Positions 40,687 to 48,935 of a DNA stretch of 53,158 nt are shown piece by piece. How positions within the stretch are numbered: the stretch's first letter is position 1; every line of letters starts with the position of its first letter. The DNA is taken from NCBI RefSeq assembly GCF_014199265.1, contig NZ_JACIJG010000023.1, positions 1 to 53,158 of the forward strand, in the 5' to 3' direction. The translations under genes were made by a program, and so were the position numbers. The DNA is from Brucella daejeonensis (GTDB lineage: Bacteria > Pseudomonadota > Alphaproteobacteria > Rhizobiales > Rhizobiaceae). The notes beneath the pieces are model-generated. The model worked only from the letters and a program-made list of their open reading frames with translations. It had not been told where the DNA came from and made no database searches.

Positions 40687-41449
40687 ATGCCGCAAGACCA
40701 TGACTGGCGATCGAATGCCGAATATGACTTTGTCGATCAATTGACGACGTCCGAACTTGCCTGGGAATTCCTTCGCCGGAACCAGGAATACCGCCAGGCC
40801 TACCGCGATCTTTCCGCTCGTGGGCAGCTTCACAGCGACAAGGCGCGCGAGGTCGCTGAAAAATGGGGATTGTGCTTTTGTTGCAGATCCTCAACGCACA
40901 GCACTCGACCAACCCGTCTTCTGGACCCCGATTGCCGACCCCGGAGCCATTCTGCTCCACAGGGTCTTATTCGCTTCAAGCGATTCTGGGGCTGCTGAAG
41001 AATTCATCCGAGCACACGCCGTCGACGGCTCCGGTAACTGGTGCCTGCGGCTCAGCGTCAACGAAGAGCGTCTCGAGGTCACCCGGATCGATTCCGATTC
41101 CGGTGGCGTTCTGGTCGCCATCATCATCCTCGACGACGACACACCGGATCGGCTTCACGCGCTACTCCGCTTTTCGGCCATGCTGACCAGTCAGCGCGTC
41201 CCGCCCGATAATCGTCTGACGCCGCAGCGTCGGCGGCGCACTCGTCAGATGCTGCGCGTCTTCGATGCTCGCTCAGCCGGCGCGACGTACCGTGACATCG
41301 CCATCGCGATTTACGGGCGCTCGCGCGTCGCCTCCGAGCCCTGGAAAACATCGTCCTTGCGAGACGCCGTCATTGGCCTCGTTGAGGGCGGCTTCACGAT
41401 GGTCGATGGCGGCTATCTCCAGCTGCTGCGCCGCCGCCGCCGATCCTAG
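40687..41449 (+). CDS. fseA: FseA-like excision activator, expressed by +1 frameshift
   Basis: GGAGG precedes ATG 40687. The first frame encodes a regulator-like domain (NAEYDFVDQLTTSELAWEFL, FLRRNQEYRQAYRDL) up to EKWGLCF. The second frame, shifted +1, continues with VADPQRTALDQPVFW. It ends in a DUF2285 domain (RQMLRVFDARSAGATYRDIA, PWKTSSLRDAV, GGYLQLLRR) with stop at 41447-41449. The shift would occur at about 40876-40880, where TGC TTT TGT lets TTT slip onto the following T. Joined, the product is about 253 aa. In ICEMlSym R7A, FseA is made from two such frames by low-efficiency +1 frameshifting and activates excision through rdfS, which is the next gene here. A mutation instead of programmed shifting is the alternative. 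Confidence 0.75.
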
Positions 41450-41467
41450 CAGTTTCCGATCCAGCAT

Positions 41468-41505
41468 GGGGTGGGGATTTTAGCTCATCTAAATTCCCCA
41501 TCCCC
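41468..41505 (+). promoter_or_regulatory. Large hairpin between fseA and rdfS
   Basis: GGGGTGGGGATTTTAG (41468-41483) pairs with CTAAATTCCCCATCCCC (41489-41505), one bulge and one mismatch. A second stem, GCCGCTG (41541-41547) with CAGCGGC (41553-41559), precedes the rdfS start. These could terminate fseA transcription or attenuate rdfS. Confidence 0.5.
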
Positions 41506-41587
41506 CTGACGGCTCCTCTCCGCCACCGTGGTCGCCATCCGCCGCTGAACCGCAGCGGCCGCCAGCAACCTCACGGAGGCCCGATCC

Positions 41588-41869
41588 ATGCGACCCGATC
41601 TCGTCGTTTTGCCGCCGCGCTATCTGCGCACCAAGGAAGCCGCGGAATTCCTCAGCCTGTCCGCCCGCACCCTGGAGAAGCACCGGACTTACGGGACAGG
41701 CCCGTCATACCGAAAGCTCGGTGGTCGCGTCGTCTATGCCGTCGACGACCTCGAAGCCTGGGCCTCCCGCGGCGCTGTCACCTCGACCTCCGATCCGCGT
41801 GGCCAAGTGCTGCCGGCGAAGCGCCAGACGCTCCCAGCCGTGCCGCAGCCCGGCCGCTACGTCCGCTGA
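41588..41869 (+). CDS. rdfS: RdfS-like excisionase (MerR/AlpA-type HTH)
   Basis: ATG 41588 follows GGAGG at good spacing. The 93-aa protein has the excisionase winged helix: LRTKEAAEFLSLSARTLEKH, then GTGPSYRKLGGRVVY and VDDLEAWA, followed by a flexible tail. In ICEMlSym, RdfS is the recombination directionality factor that triggers excision and is switched on by FseA; its gene lies next to the replication/transfer genes as here. It could also act on transcription of the downstream operon. Family assignment is strong; the RdfS name depends on context. Confidence 0.82.
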   Translation: MRPDLVVLPPRYLRTKEAAEFLSLSARTLEKHRTYGTGPSYRKLGGRVVYAVDDLEAWASRGAVTSTSDPRGQVLPAKRQTLPAVPQPGRYVR

Positions 41870-41887
41870 TCGCGACCGGCTTCCTTC

Positions 41888-43069
41888 ATGGCGGTGCGGC
41901 GTCGATCCCTTTCGGAGCGCGGGCAGCTCGATCTGTTCCGGGCGCTTCCCGGCGACTTCGCGCCACGAGACGCGCAGGATCTCATGGCCTATCCTTTCTT
42001 CTCCCTTTCCAAGACGCATCGCGTTGCTCCGATCGATTTCGTCGCCGGCAACGTGACGATCCGGGTAGAGGCGGTCCCCGATCATGGCATGGCCACGATC
42101 TGGGACGCCGACATCCTGATCTGGGCGGCGAGCCAGATCGTCGAAGCCCGCGATAACGGGCTTCGCACCTCGCGGCTGATGGCCGCCACGCCCTATGAAA
42201 TCCTCACCTATGTCGGACGGGGTACGAGCTCACGCGACTATCAGCGCCTGAAAGCCGCGCTCGACCGTCTGCAGTCAACGACGGTTTCCACCTCGATCCG
42301 CCAGCCTGCCGAAGGCCGCCGTCATCGCTTCTCGTGGATCAACGAGTGGCAGGAGCGCACCGACCGCAACGGCCGCCCAGAAGGCATCGAGCTGATCGTG
42401 CCGGACTGGTTCTATCAGGCCGTCCTCGACAATGCGCTCGTGCTGACCATCGACCGGACCTATTTCGACCTGACGGGCGGTCTCGACCGCTGGCTTTACC
42501 GCCTGGTGCGCAAGCACGGTGGCCGCCAGCGCGCCGGCTGGCGCTTCGACTTCCAGCACCTTCACCAGAAATCAGGCAGCTTGTCGCCATTCAAGCGCTT
42601 CGCCTTCGAGCTGCGCGAAATCATCCGGCGCCAGCCGCTGCCCGGCTACACCCTGTTCCTCGAAACCGAAATCGGCGGCCGCGCACTGCTCGCTTTCGAG
42701 CCGCTGCCCGCCTGTGGACAAGCTGTGGACGGCCTCGTGCTATCGGGAACCCGGACTATCGTGCTATCGGGAACCCGAGGCTCGTGCTATCAGGAACCCA
42801 AACAGGGTTTAACGCACGGAAATTCCACACGAAATCGCGACCTTAACTTAGAGTCTAACATAGACTCTAACCTTGAAGAGCGCGCGCGTGATGTGGAAAA
42901 CCTCATCCGCGACGCCGCCAGAAGCCTCAGCGTTGCCGCCAGGAAGAGCGCGCCGATCGCGCCGGCCGAACCACTACAGGCGGCTGCAAGCCGCCGCGAT
43001 GAAATCTCTCCATCCATCGATCCCGAGACGCCCCGTCTTCCTCTCGATCCACCGGGAGGACGCCGATGA
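41888..43069 (+). CDS. repA: Replication initiator protein RepA (RPA family)
   Basis: The 393-aa protein matches plasmid initiators of the RPA/RepA type: FSLSKTHRVAPIDF, MATIWDADILIWAAS, ATPYEILTYVGRGTSSRDYQ, TIDRTYFDLTGGLDRWLYRL and RWRFDFQHL-like segments, forming two winged helices. The last 120 residues are low-complexity, and codons for VLSGTRTIVLSGTR come from iterons embedded in the gene (42736-42799). It would bind those repeats and start replication of the excised circle. The stop overlaps the parA start (ATGA). ATG 41888 has a weak ribosome site 18 bp after rdfS. Confidence 0.9.
   Translation: MAVRRRSLSERGQLDLFRALPGDFAPRDAQDLMAYPFFSLSKTHRVAPIDFVAGNVTIRVEAVPDHGMATIWDADILIWAASQIVEARDNGLRTSRLMAATPYEILTYVGRGTSSRDYQRLKAALDRLQSTTVSTSIRQPAEGRRHRFSWINEWQERTDRNGRPEGIELIVPDWFYQAVLDNALVLTIDRTYFDLTGGLDRWLYRLVRKHGGRQRAGWRFDFQHLHQKSGSLSPFKRFAFELREIIRRQPLPGYTLFLETEIGGRALLAFEPLPACGQAVDGLVLSGTRTIVLSGTRGSCYQEPKQGLTHGNSTRNRDLNLESNIDSNLEERARDVENLIRDAARSLSVAARKSAPIAPAEPLQAAASRRDEISPSIDPETPRLPLDPPGGRR
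42736..42799 (+). repeat. Three iterons inside repA (candidate origin)
   Basis: CGTGCTATCGGGAACCC occurs at 42736-42752 and 42760-42776, and with one change (CAGGAACCC end) at 42783-42799, at 24- and 23-bp intervals, about two helix turns. TGTGGACAA (DnaA-box-like) lies just before at 42714-42722. This is the layout of an iteron-type replication origin. Confidence 0.75.
42848..42870. repeat. Perfect inverted repeat in the AT-rich part of the origin
   Basis: TTAGAGTCTA-ACA-TAGACTCTAA, 10-bp arms, in an AT-rich stretch after the iterons, still within repA. It may be a strand-opening or Rep-binding element. Confidence 0.55.
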
Positions 43070-43719
43070 TCGTCGCGCTTCTCAACCAGAAGGGCGGCGT
43101 CGGCAAGACGACGCTCGCCCTCCATCTCGCCGGCGAGCTGGCGGTGCGCGGTAAGCGCGTGACCCTGATCGACGCCGACCCGCAGGGCTCGGCGCTCGAC
43201 TGGTCGCAGCAACGGTCGCGCGAGGGCCTGCCGCGCGCCTTCGGCGTCGTCGGTCTCGCACGCGATACGCTGCACCGCGAAGCACCCGAACTCGCGCGCG
43301 ACGTCGATCACGTTGTCATCGATGGCCCGCCGCGTGTCGCCGGCCTCATGCGCTCCGCGCTGCTCGCCGCTGACCTCGTGCTGATCCCGGTACAACCGTC
43401 GCCGCTCGACGGCTGGGCTTCGGCCGAGATGCTGGCGCTCCTGGCGGAGGCGCGCATTTACCGGCCCCAGCTCGGCGCCCGTTTCGTGCTGAACCGCTGC
43501 GGCGCCCGCACCGTCATTGCTCGCGAGACGGCCGAGACCCTGGCCGACCACGACCCGCCAGTGCTCGCCACAACAATCGGCCAGCGCGTCGTCTTCGCTG
43601 ACGCCGCGCAGACCGGGCGGCTCGCCTCGGACATCGATCGGCGTTCGCCCGCCGCGCGCGAGATCGCGGCGCTGGCGGCGGAGGTCGAGCGTCTTCGCAT
43701 CGGGAAGACCGCGCCATGA
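43066..43719 (+). CDS. parA: ParA-family partition ATPase (right element)
   Basis: The 217-aa protein begins MIVALLNQKGGVGKTT (deviant Walker A, Lys9 and Lys14), has DADPQGSALDW at about 38-48 and HVVIDGPP for Walker B. It overlaps repA by ATGA and the methyltransferase gene by 4 bp. Together with the RHH gene at 44471 it would partition the replicating form of the ICE. It is different in sequence from the ParA of the left element, consistent with two independent elements. Confidence 0.93.
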   Translation: MIVALLNQKGGVGKTTLALHLAGELAVRGKRVTLIDADPQGSALDWSQQRSREGLPRAFGVVGLARDTLHREAPELARDVDHVVIDGPPRVAGLMRSALLAADLVLIPVQPSPLDGWASAEMLALLAEARIYRPQLGARFVLNRCGARTVIARETAETLADHDPPVLATTIGQRVVFADAAQTGRLASDIDRRSPAAREIAALAAEVERLRIGKTAP

Positions 43720-44474
43720 CGGTTCTCCCCGAAATCATATCGTCCGGAGACTGCCGCGATCGCATGCCGGCGCGCGGCCCGTTCGACATGATCCTCGCCG
43801 ATCCCCCCTACGGGGACACATCACTCGCCTGGGATCGCCGTGTCGAGGGCTGGCTGGCGCTCGCGCGCGGCGCGCTTGCCCCGACCGGCTCGATGTGGGT
43901 CTTCGGTTCGCTGCGCAGCTTCATGGCAACCGCCGACCGCTTCGCCGACGCTGGCCTGCGGCTCGCCCAGGAGATCGTCTGGGAGAAGCAGAACGGCACC
44001 GGCTTCCATGCGGACCGCTTCAAGCGCGTGCATGAACTGGCCGTTCAATTCTATCCGGCCGAGACACCATGGCGCGCGGTCTACAACGACCCACAAACCA
44101 CGCCCGACGCGACGGCCCGCACCGTGCGGCGCAAGCAGCGTCCGCCCCATACCGGCCAGATCGACGCTGGCCACTATGTCAGCCACGACGGCGGGCCGCG
44201 CCTCATGCGCTCGGTCATCTACCTGCGCAACTGCCACGGCCGCGCGATCCACCCGACTGAAAAGCCGTCGGCGCTCCTCGAAATCCTGATCCGCACAAGC
44301 TGCCCGGAAGGCGGTCTTGTCGGCGACTGGTTTGCCGGTTCCGGCTCCGCCGGCGAAGCCTGCCGGCTCTCTGGCCGACGCTATATCGGCTGCGAGATCG
44401 ACCCCACGATGGCCGACCGCGCCCGCGACCGCATCGCCACCGTGCTGCCGTTCCATGACGGAGACCCGTCATGA
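43716..44474 (+). CDS. DNA adenine/cytosine-N4 methyltransferase (DPPY type)
   Basis: The 252-aa protein has catalytic DPPY at 29-32, before the AdoMet motif GDWFAGSGS (about 203-211), an order typical of beta-class amino-methyltransferases. IHPTEKP, a hallmark of this group, is present near 185. No restriction partner is nearby, so it is an orphan methylase, probably protecting element DNA or timing replication. It overlaps both neighbours by 4 bp and is thus translated with the parA operon. Confidence 0.92.
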   Translation: MTVLPEIISSGDCRDRMPARGPFDMILADPPYGDTSLAWDRRVEGWLALARGALAPTGSMWVFGSLRSFMATADRFADAGLRLAQEIVWEKQNGTGFHADRFKRVHELAVQFYPAETPWRAVYNDPQTTPDATARTVRRKQRPPHTGQIDAGHYVSHDGGPRLMRSVIYLRNCHGRAIHPTEKPSALLEILIRTSCPEGGLVGDWFAGSGSAGEACRLSGRRYIGCEIDPTMADRARDRIATVLPFHDGDPS

Positions 44475-44725
44475 CGACGCGCACCGAAAAGCGCGGGTTC
44501 GCGCAGCGTCCAGCCGATCCGGACGGATGGATCAAGGCAGGCGACACGCCTCCGCCACGCAATGGCGCAGCCGTGACCTTCACGGCCCGGCTCACCATCG
44601 ACATCACGCCTGAGCTACGCGGCCGGATCAAGATCGCCGCCTTCGGCCGCGGCGTCACCGTCGCCGACATGCTGCGCGAGCTGTTCGAGCGCGAATTCCC
44701 CGACACCCAAGGAGAAACACCATGA
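44471..44725 (+). CDS. Ribbon-helix-helix protein, candidate partition partner
   Basis: The 84-aa protein has a disordered, proline-rich first 35 residues and then FTARLTIDITPELRGRIKIA, followed by a GVTVADMLRELFERE helix, the RHH pattern of ParG/CopG-type proteins. Overlaps its neighbours by 4 bp on both sides. It probably partners ParA at a centromere and/or represses the operon. The rhizobial ICE family always carries this small gene between the methylase and DUF2840. Confidence 0.78.
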   Translation: MTTRTEKRGFAQRPADPDGWIKAGDTPPPRNGAAVTFTARLTIDITPELRGRIKIAAFGRGVTVADMLRELFEREFPDTQGETP

Positions 44726-45240
44726 CCGGCAATGCGGCGCTCCGCATCGGCGGCCGTCCGTTGCCGGACGGTCCAGCCGCGTTCACCACGCTCGTCGAAC
44801 TCACCTGGATCGAGAAACGCATCGAGAACTGGATCAGGTTCGGCCGCGAAAGCTACGAGCAGAAACTCGACCGCCGTCACAGGGTGGTTGGCTTCGCTCC
44901 AGGCACGATATTCTGCCTCGTCCGCTGGGCGGCGAACGAGTACGGAACGATCATCTCGCGCCTGGACATCGTGCGCGCAGTCGACCGTGGCGAGCCGTTC
45001 CAGACGCTGCCGTTCGTGCGTCCTGGCGGCGACATGCTGCTGAAGATCGAAAGCTGGCCGAAGGTCGAGGACGTGCTTCGCCATGTCGACGGCATCGAGG
45101 CCCTCGGCATCGATCCCGCGGACACCGATCCCGATCACTGGCGGCACGTCGCGCACTGGATGAATGCCGGCGAGATGCCGCGCCCGTACACGGCCGGGCG
45201 CCATCAAGCCTGGCTCCGGCGGCGGGAGATCGGGCAATGA
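44722..45240 (+). CDS. DUF2840 protein
   Basis: The 172-aa protein shows the DUF2840 pattern: FTTLVELTWIEKRIENWIRF, KLDRRHRVVGFAPG, RWAANEYGTIISRLDI and a C-terminal RHVAHWMNAGEMPRPYT. DUF2840 genes always occur just before traF in rhizobial ICE/plasmid transfer operons. The function is not known; its operon context suggests a role in transfer or pilus processing. It overlaps the traF start by 4 bp. Confidence 0.85.
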   Translation: MTGNAALRIGGRPLPDGPAAFTTLVELTWIEKRIENWIRFGRESYEQKLDRRHRVVGFAPGTIFCLVRWAANEYGTIISRLDIVRAVDRGEPFQTLPFVRPGGDMLLKIESWPKVEDVLRHVDGIEALGIDPADTDPDHWRHVAHWMNAGEMPRPYTAGRHQAWLRRREIGQ

Positions 45241-45782
45241 CGCGGCTCGGCTACCTCGCGACGACATCCGTCGCCGTGCTCGGCATCGCCGTAGCCGGCG
45301 CCACGCCGATGCCGCTGAAACTCATCTGGAACGCGACGGCGAGCGCGCCGGTCGGCTTCTACACGGTCTCGCTGACCGGGCGGATCGAGGCGCCGGATCT
45401 CGTCGCCGTCATGCCGCCCGAGCCGTTCGCCTCCTTCATGGTCGAACGCGGTTATGTCGGCCGCGACGTGCCGATCCTCAAGCACGTCGTCGGCCTGCCG
45501 GGACAGCGCGTTTGCCGCGACGGTCGCGCCATCACGGTCGACGACGTTCCGCTCGGCGAGGCCCGCGACCGCGACAGCCGTGGCCGCGACCTTCCGGTCT
45601 GGCGGGGCTGCCACGTGATCGGCGGCGGCGAACTTTTCCTCATGAACCTCGAAGCCGCCGACAGCCTCGACGGCCGCTACTTCGGCCCGTTTCCCGCCGC
45701 GGCGGTGATCGGCCGGGCCACCCCGCTTTTCACCGACGAGGACGGCGACGGTCGCTTCGTATGGCGCGCGCCGACGCGGTGA
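45237..45782 (+). CDS. traF: TraF-type S26 signal peptidase
   Basis: The 181-aa protein has an N-terminal membrane anchor (8-28) and the S26 serine/lysine dyad: Ser36 in TASAPVGFY and Lys82 in ILKHVVGLPG, followed by GRYFGPFP. TraF proteases cut and cyclise TrbC pilin in IncP-type conjugation systems, acting at the periplasmic face of the inner membrane. Its presence implies that a TrbC-type pilus should exist, yet trb genes are not found in this window. In ICEMlSym traF is in the same operon as rdfS. Confidence 0.9.
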   Translation: MTRLGYLATTSVAVLGIAVAGATPMPLKLIWNATASAPVGFYTVSLTGRIEAPDLVAVMPPEPFASFMVERGYVGRDVPILKHVVGLPGQRVCRDGRAITVDDVPLGEARDRDSRGRDLPVWRGCHVIGGGELFLMNLEAADSLDGRYFGPFPAAAVIGRATPLFTDEDGDGRFVWRAPTR

Positions 45783-45827
45783 GCGCGCGTCCTTCGCAAT
45801 CCCACCGCAGCACAGGAGACCATGACC

Positions 45828-46163
45828 ATGGCCCAGATCGGACAGTTCACGCGCACGGAAGCGGGCTTCGAAGGCGAGTTCCGAACGCTCGGCATCAAAG
45901 AGGAAATGACCCTGGTTCCTGCCGAACCCTCGGAGACCGAGAACGCCCCGAAATACCGCGTCCTTCTCGGTGACGAAGACGGCCTCGACATCGGAGCGGG
46001 CTGGACGCACGTCGGCGAACGGGCCGGCGAGTTCGTCTCGATCACGATCTACAGCCCGCTTCTCGGCGGCACGTTTCGCGCAAATCTCTTCCGCGCCGGT
46101 GACGATGGCTCCGCCTGGGTGCTGAACACCGTCCAGCCCCCCAAGAAGCGGCAGGAGGACTGA
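45828..46163 (+). CDS. DUF736 protein
   Basis: Start ATG 45828 (MAQIGQFTRTEAGFEG), 9 bases after AGGAG; ATG 45822 is too close to that site. The 111-aa protein has the DUF736 beta-rich core with a LFRAGDDGSAWVL ending and KK tail. DUF736 proteins are common on alphaproteobacterial plasmids and ICEs and are small and soluble; a role in ssDNA or pilin biology has been guessed but not shown. Forty-five bases separate it from traF. Confidence 0.85.
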   Translation: MAQIGQFTRTEAGFEGEFRTLGIKEEMTLVPAEPSETENAPKYRVLLGDEDGLDIGAGWTHVGERAGEFVSITIYSPLLGGTFRANLFRAGDDGSAWVLNTVQPPKKRQED

Positions 46164-46928
46164 ATGGCGGCGCCCCGAGACCGCTCCTGCGCCGGACGTT
46201 GTTCCACCGTCCGGCGCTCAGCGCTCTTTCTCCTTTCCGGTCTGCTCTTCACCGCAGCCGCAACGCCGACGGTTCTGGCGCAAAGCGTGTCGCCTACGAG
46301 TGCCGTCGCCGCGCATCCGCATGCGGCGCATATCGCCGAGGCATCGCGCCGCTTCGGCATTCCGCCACCATGGATCGTCGCCGTCATGCGCGCAGAAAGC
46401 GCGGGCGACGTGCGGGCTGTCTCCTCGGCCGGCGCGATGGGTCTGATGCAGGTCATGCCGGACACCTGGGCCGAGCTTCGCATCCGCCACGGCCTCGGCC
46501 GCAATCCTTACGACCCACGCGACAACATCCTCGCGGGTACTGCGTACCTGCGCGAGATGTGGGATCGCTATGGCGACATCGCCGCCATGCTCGCGGCCTA
46601 CAACGCGGGGCCCGCACGCTACGACGAGCATCGTGCGAAGGGCCGCCCGCTGCCCGCCGAGACGCGGGCTTACGTCGCTTCGCTCGCGCCCGCGCTGCGC
46701 GGCGACCGCCCTTCGAAGAACGGTTCGGCGATCGCTCGACCGCTCGACTGGCGCGAGGCGGCGATCTTCGTCGGGCGCGATGGCGGCACTTCCAGCGCCG
46801 ATCCCACGTCTGCGGACCGCTCGACGGACGACGCCCTTTCACCCGTCACGGCGACGCCGCCGATGCTTGTCGCCGCACAGCCGGATGGGCTGTTCGTCAC
46901 ACGGAATGCCACCGGGGACCGGCCATGA
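46164..46928 (+). CDS. Lytic transglycosylase (SLT family) of the transfer operon
   Basis: Starts at ATG 46164, directly behind the DUF736 stop. A signal peptide occupies about 1-39 (ending TPTVLAQ). The catalytic SLT domain follows, with Glu78 in VMRAESAGD, AMGLMQVMPDTW and a YNAGPARYDEH motif. It opens the peptidoglycan for the mating channel, the role of TrbN/VirB1-type proteins. The C-terminal 70 residues are low-complexity. Typical length for this family (about 250 aa). Confidence 0.9.
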   Translation: MAAPRDRSCAGRCSTVRRSALFLLSGLLFTAAATPTVLAQSVSPTSAVAAHPHAAHIAEASRRFGIPPPWIVAVMRAESAGDVRAVSSAGAMGLMQVMPDTWAELRIRHGLGRNPYDPRDNILAGTAYLREMWDRYGDIAAMLAAYNAGPARYDEHRAKGRPLPAETRAYVASLAPALRGDRPSKNGSAIARPLDWREAAIFVGRDGGTSSADPTSADRSTDDALSPVTATPPMLVAAQPDGLFVTRNATGDRP

Positions 46929-47031
46929 GCGGCCCGGCGGCATTTCGCATCCCATCGTGCGTTGGCGTGTCGTGGAGAGCGCCGGGGGTGGCGGCAGGCG
47001 CAGCAACCGGACGATGGCAGGATAAAAGGGC

Positions 47032-47160
47032 GCACGGTGCGCTTCGGTCGGGCGGTTGTTTTTGTTCATGTTTTTGGCGCGTTCCGCACCGTGCAGCGCT
47101 TTCGCGCACCGTGCGCTCCGCGCCCATCTTCATGATTTTCTTGTCCTTTTTGCACCGTGC
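47032..47160. repeat. Four GCACCGTGC repeats before the relaxase gene (candidate oriT)
   Basis: GCACCGTGC occurs at 47086-47094, 47106-47114 (within GCGCACCGTGCGC, a near-palindrome) and 47152-47160, and inverted at 47032-47040. They crowd the 243-bp gene-poor stretch 46929-47171 just upstream of the relaxase start, where oriT of this ICE family lies. A relaxase/accessory-protein binding region is the best explanation. Confidence 0.6.
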
Positions 47161-47171
47161 GGGTTCACGTC

Positions 47172-48911
47172 ATGTCCGATGACCACGAGTTCCGCATACG
47201 TCCAGGCCGCATCCGATCGACCCGCGCGCAGCAGGCCCGGCCTTTCGTTGCGCAGGCGCTCGCCGCAGCGAAGAAGGCAGGCGGCGGCGTCTCGCGATCC
47301 GGCCGCGTCACCTCCGGCAACCGTTCGCGCTTTGGGCGCGGCCAGCGCGCGAGCATCCAGGCCAATCGCCTCATCAGGTCGCGCACGCGCGGCGCCGTCG
47401 TCAAGGCCCGTGTGGTCCGCCATACCGCTCGATCAGCGCCACTCGGAACGCATCTGGATTATCTGCGCCGCGACGGCGTGACCCGTGACGGGGAGAAGGC
47501 GCGGCTGTTCGGGCCGGGAACGGAGAATGCCGACGCCCGCGCTTTCGCCGAGCGCTGCGGCGATGACCGGCATCATTTCCGCTTCATCGTCTCGCCCGAC
47601 GACGCGCCCGACATGGCGGACCTCAGATCCTTCACCCGCGATCTCGTCGGCCAGATGGAAAAGGATCTCGGCACGAAGCTCGACTGGGTGGCGGTCGATC
47701 ACTGGAACACCGAGCATCCGCATGTCCACCTGATCGTGCGTGGCGTTCGGGACGATGGCCAGGACCTCGTGATTTCGCGCGACTACATCAAGGAGGGCAT
47801 GCGCGACCGGGCGCGCGACCTCATCACCCAGGAGTTGGGACCGCGCACCGACCTCGATATCCGCCGCACTCTCGAAAGCCAGATCGAGACCGAACGCTGG
47901 ACGCAGCTCGACCGCCAGCTTGTCCGCGACGCCGGCAAGTCCGGCATCATCGACCTCGCGCCGCGCGCCGACCGACAGCCGGACGAATTCCACGCTCTGA
48001 AGGTCGGCCGGCTGCGGACGCTGGAAATTCTCGGTGTCGCGGGACAGGTCGGCCATTCGCAATGGTTCATCAGGCCCGAGGCGGAGAGCGTCCTGCGCGA
48101 GCTCGGCGAGCGCGGCGACATCATCAAGCGCATGCACCGCGCTCTCACCGAACGCGGCATCGAGCGCGGCTCGGCGAGTTATGTGCTGGCCGGTGAAAGC
48201 CTCGACGTGCCCGTTGTCGGCCGCCTGCTCGAACGCGGTCTGGATGATGAGTTGAAGGGAACGGCCTATGCCGTGGTCGATGGCGTGGACGGCCGCACCC
48301 ATCACATCAAGCTGCCGCATCTCGATGCGGCTGGCGACAGTCCACCCGGATCGATCGTCGAGCTGCGTGCCTACGAGGATGCGCAAGGTCAGCGCCGCGT
48401 CGCGCTCGCCGTCCGCTCCGATCTGGATATCCACACGCAGATCAACGCAACGGGCGCGACCTGGCTCGATCGGCAGGGGGTTGCCCGCGAGCCCATCGCG
48501 CTGTCGGAGGGTGGCTTTGGCGCCGAGGTGCAGCAGGCCCTCGAGCAACGCGCCGAGCATCTGATTGGCGAAGGTCTCGCCGAACGGCAGGGCGGGCGCG
48601 TTGTCTTCGCGCGTCGTCTGCTCAACACGCTACGCGATCGCGAGGTCAGTGCGCTGGGCGAAAAGCTCGCGGCCGAGACCGGCCTGCCATTCAACCATGC
48701 CAATGGCGGCGAATATGTCGCCGGCTCTTATCGCCAGCGCTTCACGCTCGCCTCCGGCCGCTTCGCCATGATCGACGACGGCCTCGGCTTCCAGCTCGTC
48801 CCCTGGTCTCCCTCTCTCGAAAAGCAGATCGGTCGCCACGTCTCCGGCGTCGCGCGCGACGATGGCGGCGTCGACTGGGACTTCGGCCGCAAACGGGGGC
48901 TCGGCCTCTAA
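47172..48911 (+). CDS. rlxS: Relaxase of the VirD2-like DUF3363 family (RlxS-type)
   Basis: Start taken at ATG 47172 (MSDDHEFRIRPGRIRS, the common beginning); GTG 47157 is an alternative. The 579-aa protein has an N-terminal relaxase domain with the metal-binding histidines of the 3H motif near HWNTEHPHVHLIV (177-189), preceded by VRHTARSAPLGTHLDYLRRD. The DUF3363 C-terminal region follows (about 250-579). It would nick oriT, bind covalently to the 5' end and lead the strand into the recipient. RlxS of ICEMlSym is of the same type and has the same neighbours. Confidence 0.9.
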   Translation: MSDDHEFRIRPGRIRSTRAQQARPFVAQALAAAKKAGGGVSRSGRVTSGNRSRFGRGQRASIQANRLIRSRTRGAVVKARVVRHTARSAPLGTHLDYLRRDGVTRDGEKARLFGPGTENADARAFAERCGDDRHHFRFIVSPDDAPDMADLRSFTRDLVGQMEKDLGTKLDWVAVDHWNTEHPHVHLIVRGVRDDGQDLVISRDYIKEGMRDRARDLITQELGPRTDLDIRRTLESQIETERWTQLDRQLVRDAGKSGIIDLAPRADRQPDEFHALKVGRLRTLEILGVAGQVGHSQWFIRPEAESVLRELGERGDIIKRMHRALTERGIERGSASYVLAGESLDVPVVGRLLERGLDDELKGTAYAVVDGVDGRTHHIKLPHLDAAGDSPPGSIVELRAYEDAQGQRRVALAVRSDLDIHTQINATGATWLDRQGVAREPIALSEGGFGAEVQQALEQRAEHLIGEGLAERQGGRVVFARRLLNTLRDREVSALGEKLAAETGLPFNHANGGEYVAGSYRQRFTLASGRFAMIDDGLGFQLVPWSPSLEKQIGRHVSGVARDDGGVDWDFGRKRGLGL

Positions 48912-48935
48912 CACCCGTCAGAAAGGAACCTCGCC

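Noticed and set aside
46925..47182. Possible 85-codon gene overlapping the end of the transglycosylase gene
   Set aside because: Runs through the candidate oriT repeats, has cysteine/arginine-rich random composition and no family pattern.
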